A stretch of 64,000 nucleotides of DNA from Manduca sexta (GCF_014839805.1 NC_051126.1:3790609-3854608); one strand, 5' to 3'. Counted from the first letter of the stretch, positions 1 to 9,932 are shown. Translations and numbers: made by a program. Notes: a model not told the origin generated them from the sequence alone.

Positions 1-16
1 ATTAAGGTATATCATA

Positions 17-196
17 TCATTCACGAAGACGCGCCCCACCACCTTTTGTGCGGGATGTTGCGGGGTGTCGCGGGGTAAGGGGACTGATCCAAACCTCAGC
101 CTTAACGCTATACGTCGTAGTGTGCGTGTGCACTTATACTACTCACGCACACTGCAAGCGATTATGAAAAGTAGTGAGGCGCGTCTTCGTGGATGA
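17..196. mobile_element. Small MITE with 23-bp terminal inverted repeats
   Basis: The left end (17-39, starting TCATTCACGAAGACGCG) and the reverse complement of the right end (174-196) match at 21 of 23 positions. The 180-bp unit has no coding capacity, and its middle is GC-rich compared with the flanks. This is the layout of a non-autonomous DNA transposon (MITE). No clear target-site duplication is visible, so I assign no superfamily. Confidence 0.6.
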
Positions 197-892
197 AATA
201 ATCTACGTATATCAAAACGCTTACATAAAAAAATCTTAAACTACAATATCAATTTGAAACTTTATTAAAACTGAATAACTTTCCAAGAATTTAAATAAAT
301 AATCCAGATTTACATTCTATTTAAGTATGACAAGGATTTGTTAATTGAATTCTTGTTATTCAAATGCTCCAACTTATTATAACAATTGTTACAATCTGAA
401 AAACGATAACAATCTGAATAAGTTGAAAATACAAAAGCACAGAAATTATTAAAATAATATAGATGAAATTAGTTGATAGAATAATTGACCCATTTTAGAG
501 TTGAATATCTAGTTAACTTTCGCTCGTGGAACGCACGCGTTCGCGTGTCTTTTTCCAAGTATAAATTTAACAAAATGCTTAGTCAACAAGATTAAATTTA
601 TTTATTTACAGAAATTATATAATATAGAAAAATATAACATTCTTTACATAATATGTGGAAATTGCTGTGGTTGTTACATTAGATAATTTAATTTATATAA
701 CGTTATATTGTTAAGTTATTTATTGTAACAATGTTACTTTTCCAAAATAAATAAAATATGTAAAAAATGTGAATGGCCTTGCTGCCGTATTAAAACTATA
801 TTCTGTTAATTCTTATTGGTCAGTGTTAAACAGACTTAAAGACTAATGCAACAAGTAATGTAATAAATAAAAATAAGTAATTCAAAGTAAAA
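197..892. other. AT-rich stretch, nothing recognised
   Basis: Long runs of A/T with many stops in all frames. I see no repeat signature, splice-bounded open frame or RNA gene. Confidence 0.5.
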
Positions 893-1023
893 TATACCTT
901 AATTACTCTTAAATAGGTAGCTGTGTAGTTTGATACCCTTGGTAAGACATAGGCTACTTTTTAGCTCAGGACTTTTATCTCGGAAAAACTTTTTCACTCG
1001 GGCAAAGCCGCGAGCAAACACTA
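893..1023 (+). mobile_element. 3' part of a non-autonomous Helitron
   Basis: It carries the conserved Helitron tail of this window: a phrase like 'gacataggctactttt', then 'cggaaaaactttttcac', then a GC-rich hairpin region 'cgggcaaagccgcgagc', ending in CTAG at 1020-1023. The 5' end is truncated. Confidence 0.55.
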
Positions 1024-1418
1024 GTATAATATAGCTATTGATGGATGGATTATATTTCGTGGAAAATAGATATTTTTCATTATTTAGGACAGAAATTAGG
1101 CACATACGAGTAGTTTGTTTGGAATAATCAATGGAATTACTTTATTGCGGTCGCCGATTATCTTTGGTGAAAGTGAATAGAGACTGCGGAAATTTGCAGT
1201 TGGATATTACAGTATATTTCTTTACTAAATATGACTGGTATGCAAGAATTTGGGTAGGTCAATCTCAGTGTTATTTTTTGTCTCCGTAATTGAAGAGTTT
1301 AGTTTTCACTAAGCTTGGCGGCTGGTAAAGTCAAAACTTTGGTACCTTCTTACCAAGACTATTAAGAGATCAGTGTAGACAAAGTTACGATTAAGCAGCA
1401 TACAAGAGGCCTATGATG

Positions 1419-1595
1419 TTCCCCCGTCCCATGATGTTATAGGTGGCGAGCCTATCGCCATATCGGGCACAAATTTTAGACTCCGAGCTGATACTGAGCA
1501 GAAAATCACAAATATCATTGCCCGGCCCGGGATTCGAACCCAGGACCTCAGAGCGCTGCTGCACCACATATGCAGTACAACTATGCGACCGAGGC
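1419..1595 (-). repeat. tRNA-derived SINE, family 2 (partial)
   Basis: Read on the minus strand it begins with a tRNA-like head (GCCTCGGTCGCATAGTTG, then a B-box-like GGGTTCGAATCCCGGG). The SINE body follows, with 'tcagtat', 'cggagtct' and 'gcccgatatggcgataggctcgcc'. The same body recurs at 10556-10800, 22680-23227, 23644-23815, 33773-34022, 34878-35045 and 49795-50033. It is a SINE head, not a functional tRNA gene. Confidence 0.7.
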
Positions 1596-2029
1596 TACGT
1601 AAGAAGTTTTATAACTACCATAACGTTAAAAATGTCATTAAATACTTAACATCACTTTTCCAAAACATACTTCGAATTCATCAACTTACAATGTTTTATC
1701 GCTACATATAGAAGTTCGAACATTCCTGTTTTATCAGTTTGTGTCAGAACCGTGCTGCACTAGGAAAACATCACCTGTACTGACCCAGAAAAACATCGTT
1801 GCAACTTAATTAAGACATAGGGGTTGGTGATCTAATAAAATCTTGCCTTGCTCTGAATAAAGAAAATAAACCTTTAAATCATGGAATACAATAAGAAGCT
1901 CCCTTAATGTGGATAAAGAACAAGTCTTCCACGAAGTTTCATAGATACGTGTTAAACTCAAGTTGTTATCCTCGAAGGGTTAGACAGGAATATACTGCAC
2001 TCACCTATTCCTAACTTTAAACGCATCTT

Positions 2030-2185
2030 TGGGTAGAGCGCAAGTCTACTCCCATATTGCGCATAAATTTCAAAACCAGGACCTCAAGTAAAAATGTTTT
2101 TAAACTTAAAAAGTATCATAATTTCAGCCGGGAATCGTCTACGGCTGGACATAGGCCTCCCCCGTTGAGCGCCATAGGGACCGGT
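2030..2185 (-). repeat. Decayed SINE and LINE-tail scraps
   Basis: 2030-2085 keeps a degraded SINE family 2 body ('cccatattgcgcataaatttc', 'ccaggacctcaag'). 2130-2185 resembles the RTE-type 3' tail in reverse ('ggctggacataggcctccccc'). Both are too eroded to delimit. Confidence 0.35.
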
Positions 2186-3184
2186 AAAAAAGTATAAATA
2201 TAATATTTTGTTTGACTTGCAAATTTACTCTATAACACCAAAGTTCACGACCCAACTGCGCATTTAAGTTTAAGAAAAGATGGAAAAACACCTTAGCCCA
2301 CTAATATCAGTAGCAAAAAGCACCAGAATTCACAAAAATTAGGTCGCAAGGACATTCGCCTTCGCCGTCCATGCCTCATTTAAAAAATCTCAGTTTTACA
2401 AGATGCTAAAAAGGCTCATCAAAGTAATTTATACCCGTGTTTGTCTTGGCCCGATCCTAAACGATCTACATTGCCCCCAATCGCTCCAGCCAATTACAGA
2501 CAGGAGTTCCTGTAGTTAATAGGATGAGAGGAATTGTTTGTGCCGAACGTCTTTTGGATTCAAATGCGCACAACGCGTTAGCCTAAAAAGGGAATAAACC
2601 GTGGCTTTCGTAGTTACACCATCTAACTAAGAATTTGTTTGTAGTAGTCTATGGATATTTTAGCAGATTTTTTTAAAGCATGCTAATAAGCAAATGTGTC
2701 ATCTGATTGTGATTTACTGCTCGTTAACACTCGGCTAAGAACAAAGTAATAGGGATTAAAGAAAGATAAGCTACCGGATATCTCACCATATGAACGCAAC
2801 AGCATGCCGTCACTTAATTTTCTGTGATATGATATTACTACATTGATCTAATAGGCCCAGTTTTCGGTAAAAAAAATAAGTCTATCGCGTGATTCTACCA
2901 CTTCTAAAAATTCTTTAATATAATTAACTTAATGTAAACCACATTACGTATGCATAACTTAGACCGTAGCGTAAACTTGCACGCGAGCCGCGAGAAAAGT
3001 TATAAAATATACAGAAGCCAATTAACTTTTAGCGTATGAGTGCGCGTCACTTTAGAAATGTGTCTTAAAATGGATTTTAATAATTAATATGTTTGTCAGG
3101 AGTGTATGCAGAGTTTGTACTCTTAAGAGATTTCGTGCAGGAATAAGTGATGTAAAGACAAGCTTGTCGTCTTGCCAAAGACGT

Positions 3185-3255
3185 TTTATTTAAGAAAGGT
3201 GCGACTTTATTTAAGAAACCGAGAGAAAGTACTTTATTCAAGAAACCGAGAGGAA
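3185..3255. repeat. Three-copy short tandem repeat, about 21-27 bp
   Basis: Three successive units start with TTTATT(T/C)AAGAAA: 3185-3205, 3206-3232 and 3233-3255. The last two share the continuation 'ccgagag'. Function is unknown. Confidence 0.5.
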
Positions 3256-3410
3256 TTTATCTAATTTAAGAGTATAATAGAACTATATGCATTATTAAGG
3301 AAAAAATATTAAGAAGTAGCGACATCACCGAAGTAAATTAATAAATTTTAAATAAATAAAAAAATACACTGCTTATACTGACAGAATTTAGGCAGTATTT
3401 TTTTTTACAT

Positions 3411-3545
3411 TTATAAATTGACGGAATTATACCTTTCTTCATTGTATTGAGCAATTTATTCTGTCAAATTCTGTCAATTTCTAAATGTCGAATTTCACAG
3501 AATTGACAGATTAAATTGCTCAATGAAGAAAGTTATAAATCGCTA
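3411..3545. mobile_element. Foldback (palindromic) element
   Basis: The arm at 3429-3475 (ctttcttcattg, gagcaattta, ctgtcaa, ctgt) is the imperfect reverse complement of 3496-3539, with small insertions in the left arm and a spacer of about 20 bp. Transcribed, it would form one long hairpin. It fits a foldback MITE; the outer ends are approximate. Confidence 0.55.
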
Positions 3546-3814
3546 TGCTCTCACAATTTAAACACCTTAATGTCAACATTTTGAATTATTTATTACAACA
3601 TGAATGGAGTACGGACTTGTTGACGACAAAATTCTAGGAAAGCGAATATAATAGAGAATAATAAGTAAATGGGTGTATAGAAATTGGCGTATTGGTAACA
3701 TGAAGCAAAGTTCTTTGGGGGATTTGATTTTCTTAAGGAAACTGTACCAATAAAACTGATTTTCGCTCGCTACTTTGCTGAGATTAAAGTAATTTCTCGA
3801 TAATAAATGATAAT

Positions 3815-4132
3815 AATAATAACAGCCTTGTATATACTTGCCCACTGCTGGGCACGGGCCTCCTCTACTACAGACAGGGATTAGGCCTTAGTCCACCACG
3901 CTGGCCTAGTGCGGATTGGTAGATTTCACACACCTTCGAAATTCCTATAGAGAACTTCTCAGATGTGCAGGTTTCCTCACGATGTTTTTCCTTCACCGTT
4001 AAAGCGAACGATAAATTCACAAAGAATACACACATGATTTTAGAAAAGTCAGAGGTGTGTACCCTTGGGTTTTGAACCTGCGGACATTCGTCTTGGCAGT
4101 CCGTTCTACACCCAACTAGCCTATCGCCGCTA
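3815..4132 (-). repeat. tRNA-derived SINE, family 1
   Basis: On the minus strand it starts with a tRNA-like head containing an A-box-like 'tagGCTAGTTGGGTG' and a B-box-like 'GGTTCAAAACCC'. It ends with 'gaggcccgtgcccagcag' and a short A/T microsatellite. Six copies occur in the window (also 9627-9932, 22803-23123, 32155-32433, 41729-42010 and 46285-46624). Confidence 0.75.
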
Positions 4133-4139
4133 TAACTTA

Positions 4140-4930
4140 GTGTTAAAGGCCGTTATTAGTAGTAAAATAATGCCATTGACAAACACTAATGATTTAAATT
4201 ATGCCACATCGAAATGCGCATTGAAATACTGAACACGTTTATGAACGTAAACTTGATTATCGGACCTCATCGATAAATTAATATTTAATAACGTATTGTT
4301 TGCAGATTCTATTATGAATTACTGTCACGGCTTTTCACTTGTTTATTTAGAAATTTGGTTACAATTTGGCCATAGATTGTCTCCCTCCCATTGTGTACTC
4401 GGGGGTAGTCGGAGTTAGTAATAGGTAGAGTACTATTTTAATGAATAGTATGATGTTAAAATCTAGCACTTCACTTATTACAAGACTAGCATTTGCTTCA
4501 CCTTGGAGAAATTCCATTTGTGATAAAAAAAAAGGAATCTACTGCTTTCAAGTGTCCAAGATTACCCTTTATAAAATTTCATCAAAATCCTGCAATAGTT
4601 TAATCGTGTTAAAGTAACAGACAGGCAGCTTTACTTTTGAGTTTATAAATATGAATATTATTATGGATTCGCCGATCTCGACGAGTAAATTTAAAAGTAC
4701 TGATCAAGTTTGTTGACGGAGTTTTTCCGCAGCATCTTCGCAGATAACACGTTCCGAAGCAATGGTAGAAACTTTACGATTATGGACAATTTAAATTTAA
4801 ATTTAGAATTTCGTATTTCTTAGAGATTTATTGGCACACATAGAAGAGTATTCTAAATTTGAAAAATTTCATAATAGGTCTGCTGTTCCTTGTGTTCCAT
4901 TTTGTAATCTGCAAATGTATTATGTTTAAG
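4140..4930. other. Unassigned AT-rich flank of the Mag-type element
   Basis: No open frame with splice sites. The part around 4690-4790 ('gacggagtttttccgcagc', 'caatggtagaaac') looks like an old dispersed repeat, but I could not name it. Confidence 0.35.
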
Positions 4931-4935
4931 GTATG
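4931..4935. repeat. Left target-site duplication GTATG
   Basis: GTATG directly precedes the left LTR and is repeated at 9307-9311 directly after the right LTR. A 5-bp duplication is normal for Ty3/gypsy integration. Confidence 0.75.
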
Positions 4936-5062
4936 TATTATGTATTAATTGTAAATGAAATTATAATATGTACATTTTCATATAATATTCTTTTATTACA
5001 ATGACAAATGTCAATCATACAATTTACTTTTTAGTGACCATAGAGTGGCCACGAACACAACA
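4936..5062 (-). repeat. 3' LTR of Mag-type element
   Basis: 127 bp, base-for-base identical to 9180-9306. In element orientation it starts TGTTGTGTTCGTGG and ends ATACATAATA. The integrase frame runs into it and stops at 5031. Confidence 0.85.
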
Positions 5063-5948
5063 GTTTCCTCCCCCTCAAATGAACATAGTTTTTACTTATT
5101 CTTTTAGAACGTAAGTCCAGGATCTGGTCCACGTGACGTTTGTGTACTTCGCCACTCTCTGTTCTGATTAAATAGTGTAGGTGACCTAGGACTTTCTCGA
5201 TTCTGCCAAATTCCCACTTGTCACGGCCTGTGTAGTCCCTAAACTGCACCTTACGTCCAATCTCGAATTTCCTGGTTACAACGGAATATGATCTCGCCGT
5301 CTCTCTCGCTACCTTCCCTCTGAATTTGACATGTAGAGCGGTGCGTACTTCTCTACCGAACATTAGCTCGTATGGGCTCTTGCCACTGCTGACGCTAGGG
5401 GTCCTTAGCAAATATTCCTTAATGTCTCGTAGCTGCTCATGTATTGTACCAGGCCCAAAACGGGCAGCATGCAGTGCCTTTTTAATCGTCTGTACGAATC
5501 TCTCTGCCTGTCCGTTAGTAGCTGGATGGTAAGGTGCTGACGTTTTATGTATGACTCCCGTATTCTTCAGGAATGACTCAAATTCATTTGATACAAACTG
5601 TCGACCATTATCCGATACTAAGGTGAATGGTACTCCAAATGTTGTGAATAAATCCTTCAGTTTATTTATACACCATGAGCTAATGGTAACCTTCGTCGGT
5701 ATAATCTCCACCCACTTACTGTATGCATCAACTATTATAAATAAGGAATATCCTTTAACAGGGCCCGCAAAATCGATATGTATCCTCTGCCACGGACCAG
5801 ATGGTTTTTCCCAGTGATGTACTTGTACCGGTGTTGGTTGGTTTTGGTTTAATCGGCATTCACGACATTGACTTACTAGACTTTCTATGTCTTTATCTAT
5901 ATTTTTCCAATAAACATAACTACGGGCAAGTAATTTCATTTTTAACAA
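5031..5948 (-). CDS. Integrase fragment of Mag-type element
   Basis: 305 codons from the first in-frame Met; the true start lies in the preceding fragment. Residues 1-40 hold the second half of the HHCC zinc finger (CRECR near 27-31). The catalytic core shows the first Asp in HIDFAGP, the second in LVSDNGRQF and the Glu in NGQAERFVQT, so the DDE triad is intact. A basic C-terminal region with 'HKRHVDQI' follows, and the frame ends inside the 3' LTR. It joins the upstream frame by one extra A in the A-run at 5939-5943: that frame reads HKGHLGIVK, then both meet at MKLLARSYVYW. Integrase would insert the cDNA into the genome. Non-functional as written because it is severed from its N-terminal half. 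Confidence 0.85.
   Translation of the reverse strand: MLKMKLLARSYVYWKNIDKDIESLVSQCRECRLNQNQPTPVQVHHWEKPSGPWQRIHIDFAGPVKGYSLFIIVDAYSKWVEIIPTKVTISSWCINKLKDLFTTFGVPFTLVSDNGRQFVSNEFESFLKNTGVIHKTSAPYHPATNGQAERFVQTIKKALHAARFGPGTIHEQLRDIKEYLLRTPSVSSGKSPYELMFGREVRTALHVKFRGKVARETARSYSVVTRKFEIGRKVQFRDYTGRDKWEFGRIEKVLGHLHYLIRTESGEVHKRHVDQILDLRSKRISKNYVHLRGRKLLCSWPLYGH
5063..5077 (-). other. Polypurine tract of Mag-type element
   Basis: The minus strand reads GAGGGGGAGGAAAC immediately before the 3' LTR start TGTTGTG. That is the expected position and composition for the plus-strand primer. Confidence 0.75.
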
Positions 5949-6351
5949 TTCCCAAATGACCTTTATGCAGTTCGTTTAGTACTGTGTTTTTCAGACTAGC
6001 CGGTATCATAACCCTGGTACCTTTTAGTATACACCCATCTTGCACAGTAAGCTCGTTGTCATTATAACCATATCTTTTAACACTTGTGCCCGTCATCAGT
6101 GCTTTCATCAGTGTATCATAATCCATGTCTTTCGTGGTTTCTTCAGCTATCTTTTTTCGGTCGATTGTAATGGTGTTCATTTGGTTTCTCTGAAAAACGC
6201 TACAAGCGTCAATAATATTCAAGGCTATTTTATCTACCGGAAATCGAGATAAGTAGTCTGCGTTACTATTGCCACTCGATGTTCTGTATTCAATCGTATA
6301 GTCAAAACCAGATAGAAAATGGGCGTAGTGAAAAAGCCTCATAGTACTCAT
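5920..6351 (-). CDS. RNase H C-terminal part plus integrase N-terminus (Mag-type)
   Basis: 143 codons from the first Met. The open frame actually continues upstream to about 6448, where it reads FILITDHKPL, the standard RNase H/tether motif. Residues near 28-36 (SNADYLSRF) are the classic gypsy RNase H end, and the last residues (LHKGHLG) are the His pair of the integrase zinc finger. The fragment is bounded by one missing A at 6446-6449 upstream and one extra A at 5939-5943 downstream. Each is a homopolymer-length change. Confidence 0.8.
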   Translation of the reverse strand: MSTMRLFHYAHFLSGFDYTIEYRTSSGNSNADYLSRFPVDKIALNIIDACSVFQRNQMNTITIDRKKIAEETTKDMDYDTLMKALMTGTSVKRYGYNDNELTVQDGCILKGTRVMIPASLKNTVLNELHKGHLGIVKNEITCP

Positions 6352-6407
6352 TGCCGGTAATGTTTTATGGGGATGAAATATTATAGTGAGCGGTTTATGA
6401 TCTGTAA

Positions 6408-6707
6408 TTAATATGAACTTCCTTCCGTAACAGAAATTGAAAAACTTTTAAGTCCCCAGAAGATAGACGTCGCTTCCTTGTCAATTTGGCTGTATTTCTT
6501 TTCACTTGATGTGAGTGAACGAGATGCGAATGCGATTGGTCTATCGGAGCCGTCAGGCATTCTATGTGACAGAATGGCGCCAAGTCCTGTCGGGGATGCA
6601 TCTGTAGCGAGTACTACTGGTTTATTGGGATCGAAGTGCATTAGTACCCTTTCACTGATAATTTCTTTTTTATCTTGTCGAAACTCTCTTGACATCTCAT
6701 GGTCCAA
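6408..6707 (-). CDS. RNase H N-terminal part (Mag-type)
   Basis: 99 codons. It contains LMHFDPNKPVVLATDASPTG, the start of RNase H with the first catalytic Asp (in ATDASP), then GAILSHRMPDG, IAFASRSL and KKYSQIDKEA with the catalytic Glu. The first few residues before SERVLMHFD overlap the end of the RT fragment in another frame. The join needs one extra A in the six-A run at 6666-6671. The fragment ends prematurely because an A is missing at 6446-6449, changing GLKKFFNF into a stop-terminated frame. Confidence 0.8.
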   Translation of the reverse strand: MDHEMSREFRQDKKEIISERVLMHFDPNKPVVLATDASPTGLGAILSHRMPDGSDRPIAFASRSLTSSEKKYSQIDKEATSIFWGLKSFSISVTEGSSY

Positions 6708-8749
6708 TCGAATTCTGTACCTTTCTTTAGCAAAGAATTCAAGGAATTCGATATTGAAGCTAAGTTTGGTATGAATTTATTATAATAATTTGCCATGCCT
6801 AAAAATGTTCTGAGTTCGTCAATGTTTTTAGGGCGTTCGGCGTCCAGAATTGCTTTAACTTTGTCTCTGTTTTTATGTAACCCATTTTTATCAATCGTAT
6901 GTCCCAAATAGTTAATGCTCTTCTTAAAAAAATGACATTTCTCCTTATTTAATTTTAAATTATATTCTTGTAATTTTTGAAGAACTTGACGTAGTCTTGC
7001 TAAGAATTGATTTTCTGAAGATCCTTGAATTATGATATCATCAAAAAAACATTTTACTCCTGCCAATCCTTGCAGCAATCGATCCATAAATTTTTGCCAC
7101 AAGTTAGGTGCTACCTTAACACCAAACATCAAACGGTTAACTTTGAATGAACCCTTATGTGTACTTATTGTCTGCATCATGGCGCTCTCCTCATCCATCA
7201 TCATGTGTAGGTACGCCTGGCTGACGTCCAATGTGCAAAATATCTCACCACCATTCATTTCTACGAGTATGTCTTCAATTATCGGTATTGGGTATTGGTC
7301 GTCTTTGATGACCTTATTTAATGTAACTTTGTAGTCGGCGCATAGACGTATACTTCCATTTGGTTTAACTATCGGAACTACAGGAGTTCCCCATTCAGAG
7401 TTGTCTATTTTCGTAATAACTCCTTGTTGACACAAGCGATCTATTTCCGTGTCAACCTTTTCCTTTAGAGCGTACGGTATACGTCTTGGTTTAATAAAAA
7501 TTGGTGTAGCTCCCTCTTTTAAAGAAAAATTTGCCTTGTAGTTAGGTATACAGCCAAGAGTTCCATCGAAAACCTTTGAATATTCAGCCAATAATGAGTC
7601 AAGTTTCGTATCAATATTAGATCGTATATTGTTGATATTGGCTAAATTGAGATTTGTAAGTCTAATCCATGATCGACCAAATATAGGTTCAACGTTTTGT
7701 TTGATAATATATAGCTTTCCGCTGAAAAATTGCTGTTTATATTTGCATGTCACGTATACTACTCCGACTGGTTTGATTAATTCTCCTGTATAAGTTTTCA
7801 TGATAATGTCAGTTTTGAATATTTTTGTATCGAGGTTTAATGCCTTAAAATCTTTATAAGATATTGATGATAGAGCTGCTCCCGTGTCTACCTCCATCTC
7901 AACAATTTTGTCGTTAATGTGGATCTTAATCATATATTTGTCGTTGATGATTGATCTAATGACGTTCATGTTCCATGGTATACCAACATCGACAATCGAC
8001 TCCTCGTTCATATCCTGGGCTACATCCTCAGCATGCACCTCCACGTGCTCAGATTGGACCAAATGGTTGCCCCTGAATGGGTGTAAACATACACGAGCTA
8101 AATGGCCCTTTCTTTTACATTTATAACATGTATCGTTAATACATCTACAATTATTAGCTCTGTGGCCTTCACTTCCGCAACGAAAACATTTCCCTTTTAT
8201 GTCTTTTACTGTTATAACTTGTCTTTTGAATGGGGTTTTCTTATTTAATTGTTGCATTTGATGACTTATATGAGTAGCTTTTGATATGTAAGAACTGTCA
8301 CACTTTGCTGTTTCTATAGCTGTTGCTGTACGTATGAGATTTGGTAAGTCAGTTACATCGGTACTCTGAAGAATTTTAGCACGTGCGTCATTGTCTTTAA
8401 GACCTCGGACAAATTGAAGTGTGATAAAATTATCAGCAATCGATTTATTGCAGTGTTTGCATTTAAAATCACAATCTTGTGCTAAACGTTTTAATTGTGC
8501 TGTATATTCTATAATCGATTCATTCTCCTCTTGTGTCCTTGTAATGAATTTGTGTTGAGTTGCCCACATGCTTGGTTTTGGGTCCAAGTAATCATCTAAA
8601 ATTTTAATAAGTTCGGCGTAACCGACATCAGATGGTTCTTTTGGTGCACATAGATCGTATGCTCTTTGATGTAGTTCTGGAGGAATAGAACTTAAAAGCA
8701 TGTACATTTTGGTTTGGTTGTCATGGCAATTATTTAAAAGCAAAAACAT
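6641..8749 (-). CDS. gag (most), protease and reverse transcriptase (Mag-type)
   Basis: 702 codons from a Met at 8749; the gag frame is open a little further upstream (YKRLEM). Capsid-like sequence at residues 1-165 includes LCAPKEPSD. Two CCHC zinc knuckles follow: CFRCGSEGHRANNC at 188-201 and CYKCKRKGHLARVC at 208-221. Protease has its active site VDTGAALSSI at about 287-296. Reverse transcriptase has IRLCADYK, LDVSQAYLHM, FGVKVAPNLWQKFM and the catalytic FFDD at 568-571 in place of the usual YxDD. The RT thumb/connection ends LGHTIDKNGL, FLGMANYYNKFIPN. Gag and pol are in one frame here. The frame breaks at 6666-6671 before RNase H. Confidence 0.9.
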   Translation of the reverse strand: MFLLLNNCHDNQTKMYMLLSSIPPELHQRAYDLCAPKEPSDVGYAELIKILDDYLDPKPSMWATQHKFITRTQEENESIIEYTAQLKRLAQDCDFKCKHCNKSIADNFITLQFVRGLKDNDARAKILQSTDVTDLPNLIRTATAIETAKCDSSYISKATHISHQMQQLNKKTPFKRQVITVKDIKGKCFRCGSEGHRANNCRCINDTCYKCKRKGHLARVCLHPFRGNHLVQSEHVEVHAEDVAQDMNEESIVDVGIPWNMNVIRSIINDKYMIKIHINDKIVEMEVDTGAALSSISYKDFKALNLDTKIFKTDIIMKTYTGELIKPVGVVYVTCKYKQQFFSGKLYIIKQNVEPIFGRSWIRLTNLNLANINNIRSNIDTKLDSLLAEYSKVFDGTLGCIPNYKANFSLKEGATPIFIKPRRIPYALKEKVDTEIDRLCQQGVITKIDNSEWGTPVVPIVKPNGSIRLCADYKVTLNKVIKDDQYPIPIIEDILVEMNGGEIFCTLDVSQAYLHMMMDEESAMMQTISTHKGSFKVNRLMFGVKVAPNLWQKFMDRLLQGLAGVKCFFDDIIIQGSSENQFLARLRQVLQKLQEYNLKLNKEKCHFFKKSINYLGHTIDKNGLHKNRDKVKAILDAERPKNIDELRTFLGMANYYNKFIPNLASISNSLNSLLKKGTEFDWTMRCQESFDKIKKKLSVKGY

Positions 8750-8751
8750 TT

Positions 8752-9165
8752 CTAATCTTTTGTAAAATTTATAAAACTTTCTTTTTCTTGTAACGGTTGA
8801 AACATTATCTTCGGTACTACCGTTTCACTGCTTCGAGCGTATGTAGATGTAGGTGTTGCGTAGTATGGTGTAGAAATAGATGTTGTAGGGCGTAAATCCT
8901 GTAACCTTACTTGTAGCTGTACTATCAATTCTTCAGTTATATATCTTTCTTCTATTTCCACCTCCACCTGATCATCACATTCTATTATCGATTCAATTTC
9001 CGTTTGAATTTGGTCGAACTTCTTTTGATAAGTTGTCAAATGTTCTAGTCTTGCTTTTAATTCGTAGTCTGGAATTTCTTGTTCATTTTGTATTAAATAG
9101 TTTTGTAATTTTTTAAGCTGCCCCCTTATAGAGGCTCGTATTCTTCGAAGTTTTTGTAGTTCCAT
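8752..9165 (-). CDS. N-terminal gag fragment (Mag-type)
   Basis: 137 codons starting MELQKLRRIRAS, close behind the primer site, so this is the natural gag start. It is highly charged and helical-looking, with no zinc finger. The last residues SFINF should run into YKRLEM of the next frame, but the T-run (A-run 8764-8767 on the plus strand) has four bases where five are needed, giving a stop at 8752-8754. The local sequence AAATTTT also fits a -1 slippery heptamer, but an indel is simpler. Confidence 0.75.
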   Translation of the reverse strand: MELQKLRRIRASIRGQLKKLQNYLIQNEQEIPDYELKARLEHLTTYQKKFDQIQTEIESIIECDDQVEVEIEERYITEELIVQLQVRLQDLRPTTSISTPYYATPTSTYARSSETVVPKIMFQPLQEKESFINFTKD

Positions 9166-9179
9166 ATCCTCGTCGCCAA
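9166..9179 (-). other. Primer-binding-site candidate of Mag-type element
   Basis: Directly after the 5' LTR the minus strand reads TTGGCGACGAGGAT, just before the gag ATG. TGG starts directly inside the LTR are typical tRNA primer sites. I do not assign the tRNA. Confidence 0.55.
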
Positions 9180-9306
9180 TATTATGTATTAATTGTAAAT
9201 GAAATTATAATATGTACATTTTCATATAATATTCTTTTATTACAATGACAAATGTCAATCATACAATTTACTTTTTAGTGACCATAGAGTGGCCACGAAC
9301 ACAACA
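9180..9306 (-). repeat. 5' LTR of Mag-type element
   Basis: Identical to 4936-5062 over 127 bp, which implies recent insertion. It is followed at 9307-9311 by the second GTATG. Confidence 0.85.
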
Positions 9307-9626
9307 GTATGGATATTCATATTCTCTCTTAGTTCCTGACTTCACAAACGAACTTCCATTAATCATTACCAAAATACAAACGTAGTACCAAATTTAAAAA
9401 AAAATTTAGAATAATAAATACCTTAATTTTTACAATCAGTATTTCCTGATATCAAGTGTTGATTAAAGTCATAGATAAGCGTAGAAAGTCAACAAATACA
9501 AACTTAACGAGCGCGTTTAACGCGATTGTTAAACTTTTATTGGGTCTACTGGGTTTTACGTGCGTGCTCGAAATGATTGATTTCGTACTGTATAGTAGTA
9601 CACGAAATTACCTTGATTAAGACATA

Positions 9627-9932
9627 GAAGCGGCGATAGCCTACTTGGTTGTGGAACGATCTGTTGAGACGAATGTCCGTAGGTTAAAATCCTAAGGGAC
9701 ACCTCTGACTTTTCGAAAAATAATGTGTGTATTCTTTGTGAATTATCGCTTGCTTTAACGGTGACGGAAAACATAGTGAGGAAACCGGCGTACCTATAGT
9801 TCTCTATAGGAATTTCGAGGGTGTGTGAAGTCTACCAATCCGCACTAGGCCAGCGTGGTGGACTAAGGCCTATTCCCTCTCAGTAGTAGAGGAGGCCCGT
9901 GCCCAACAGTGGGACAGTATATAATACAGGGT
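9627..9932 (+). repeat. tRNA-derived SINE, family 1
   Basis: The head is 'cggcgatagcctacttggttgtgg' (A-box-like) followed by a weakened B box 'ggttaaaatcc'. The body is 'tttgtgaattatcgcttgc', 'aggaaacc', 'tctataggaatttcga' and 'ccagcgtggtggactaagg'. It ends 'gcccaacagtgggacagtatataatacaggg'. Confidence 0.75.

Larger units (their letters stand above)
4936..9306 (-). mobile_element. Ty3/gypsy LTR retrotransposon, Mag type, 4371 bp
   Basis: A complete element on the minus strand. Two identical 127-bp LTRs (4936-5062 and 9180-9306) are flanked by GTATG on both sides. Inside, in element order, are a primer-site-like TTGGCGACGAGGAT right after the 5' LTR, gag with two CCHC knuckles, protease (DTG), reverse transcriptase (FFDD), RNase H, integrase (HHCC, DDE) and a purine tract AGGGGGAGGAAAC abutting the 3' LTR. 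The very short LTRs, paired CCHC boxes and small size fit the Mag clade, first known from silkworm. No env-like frame is visible. Coding is broken by four single-base indels, listed with the fragments. Confidence 0.9.

Noticed and set aside
6641..6707. AAAAAAG heptamer at the RT/RNase H frame break, as a programmed frameshift
   Set aside because: A frameshift between RT and RNase H is not expected in this family. One missing A in the run explains it, and the other breaks have the same cause.
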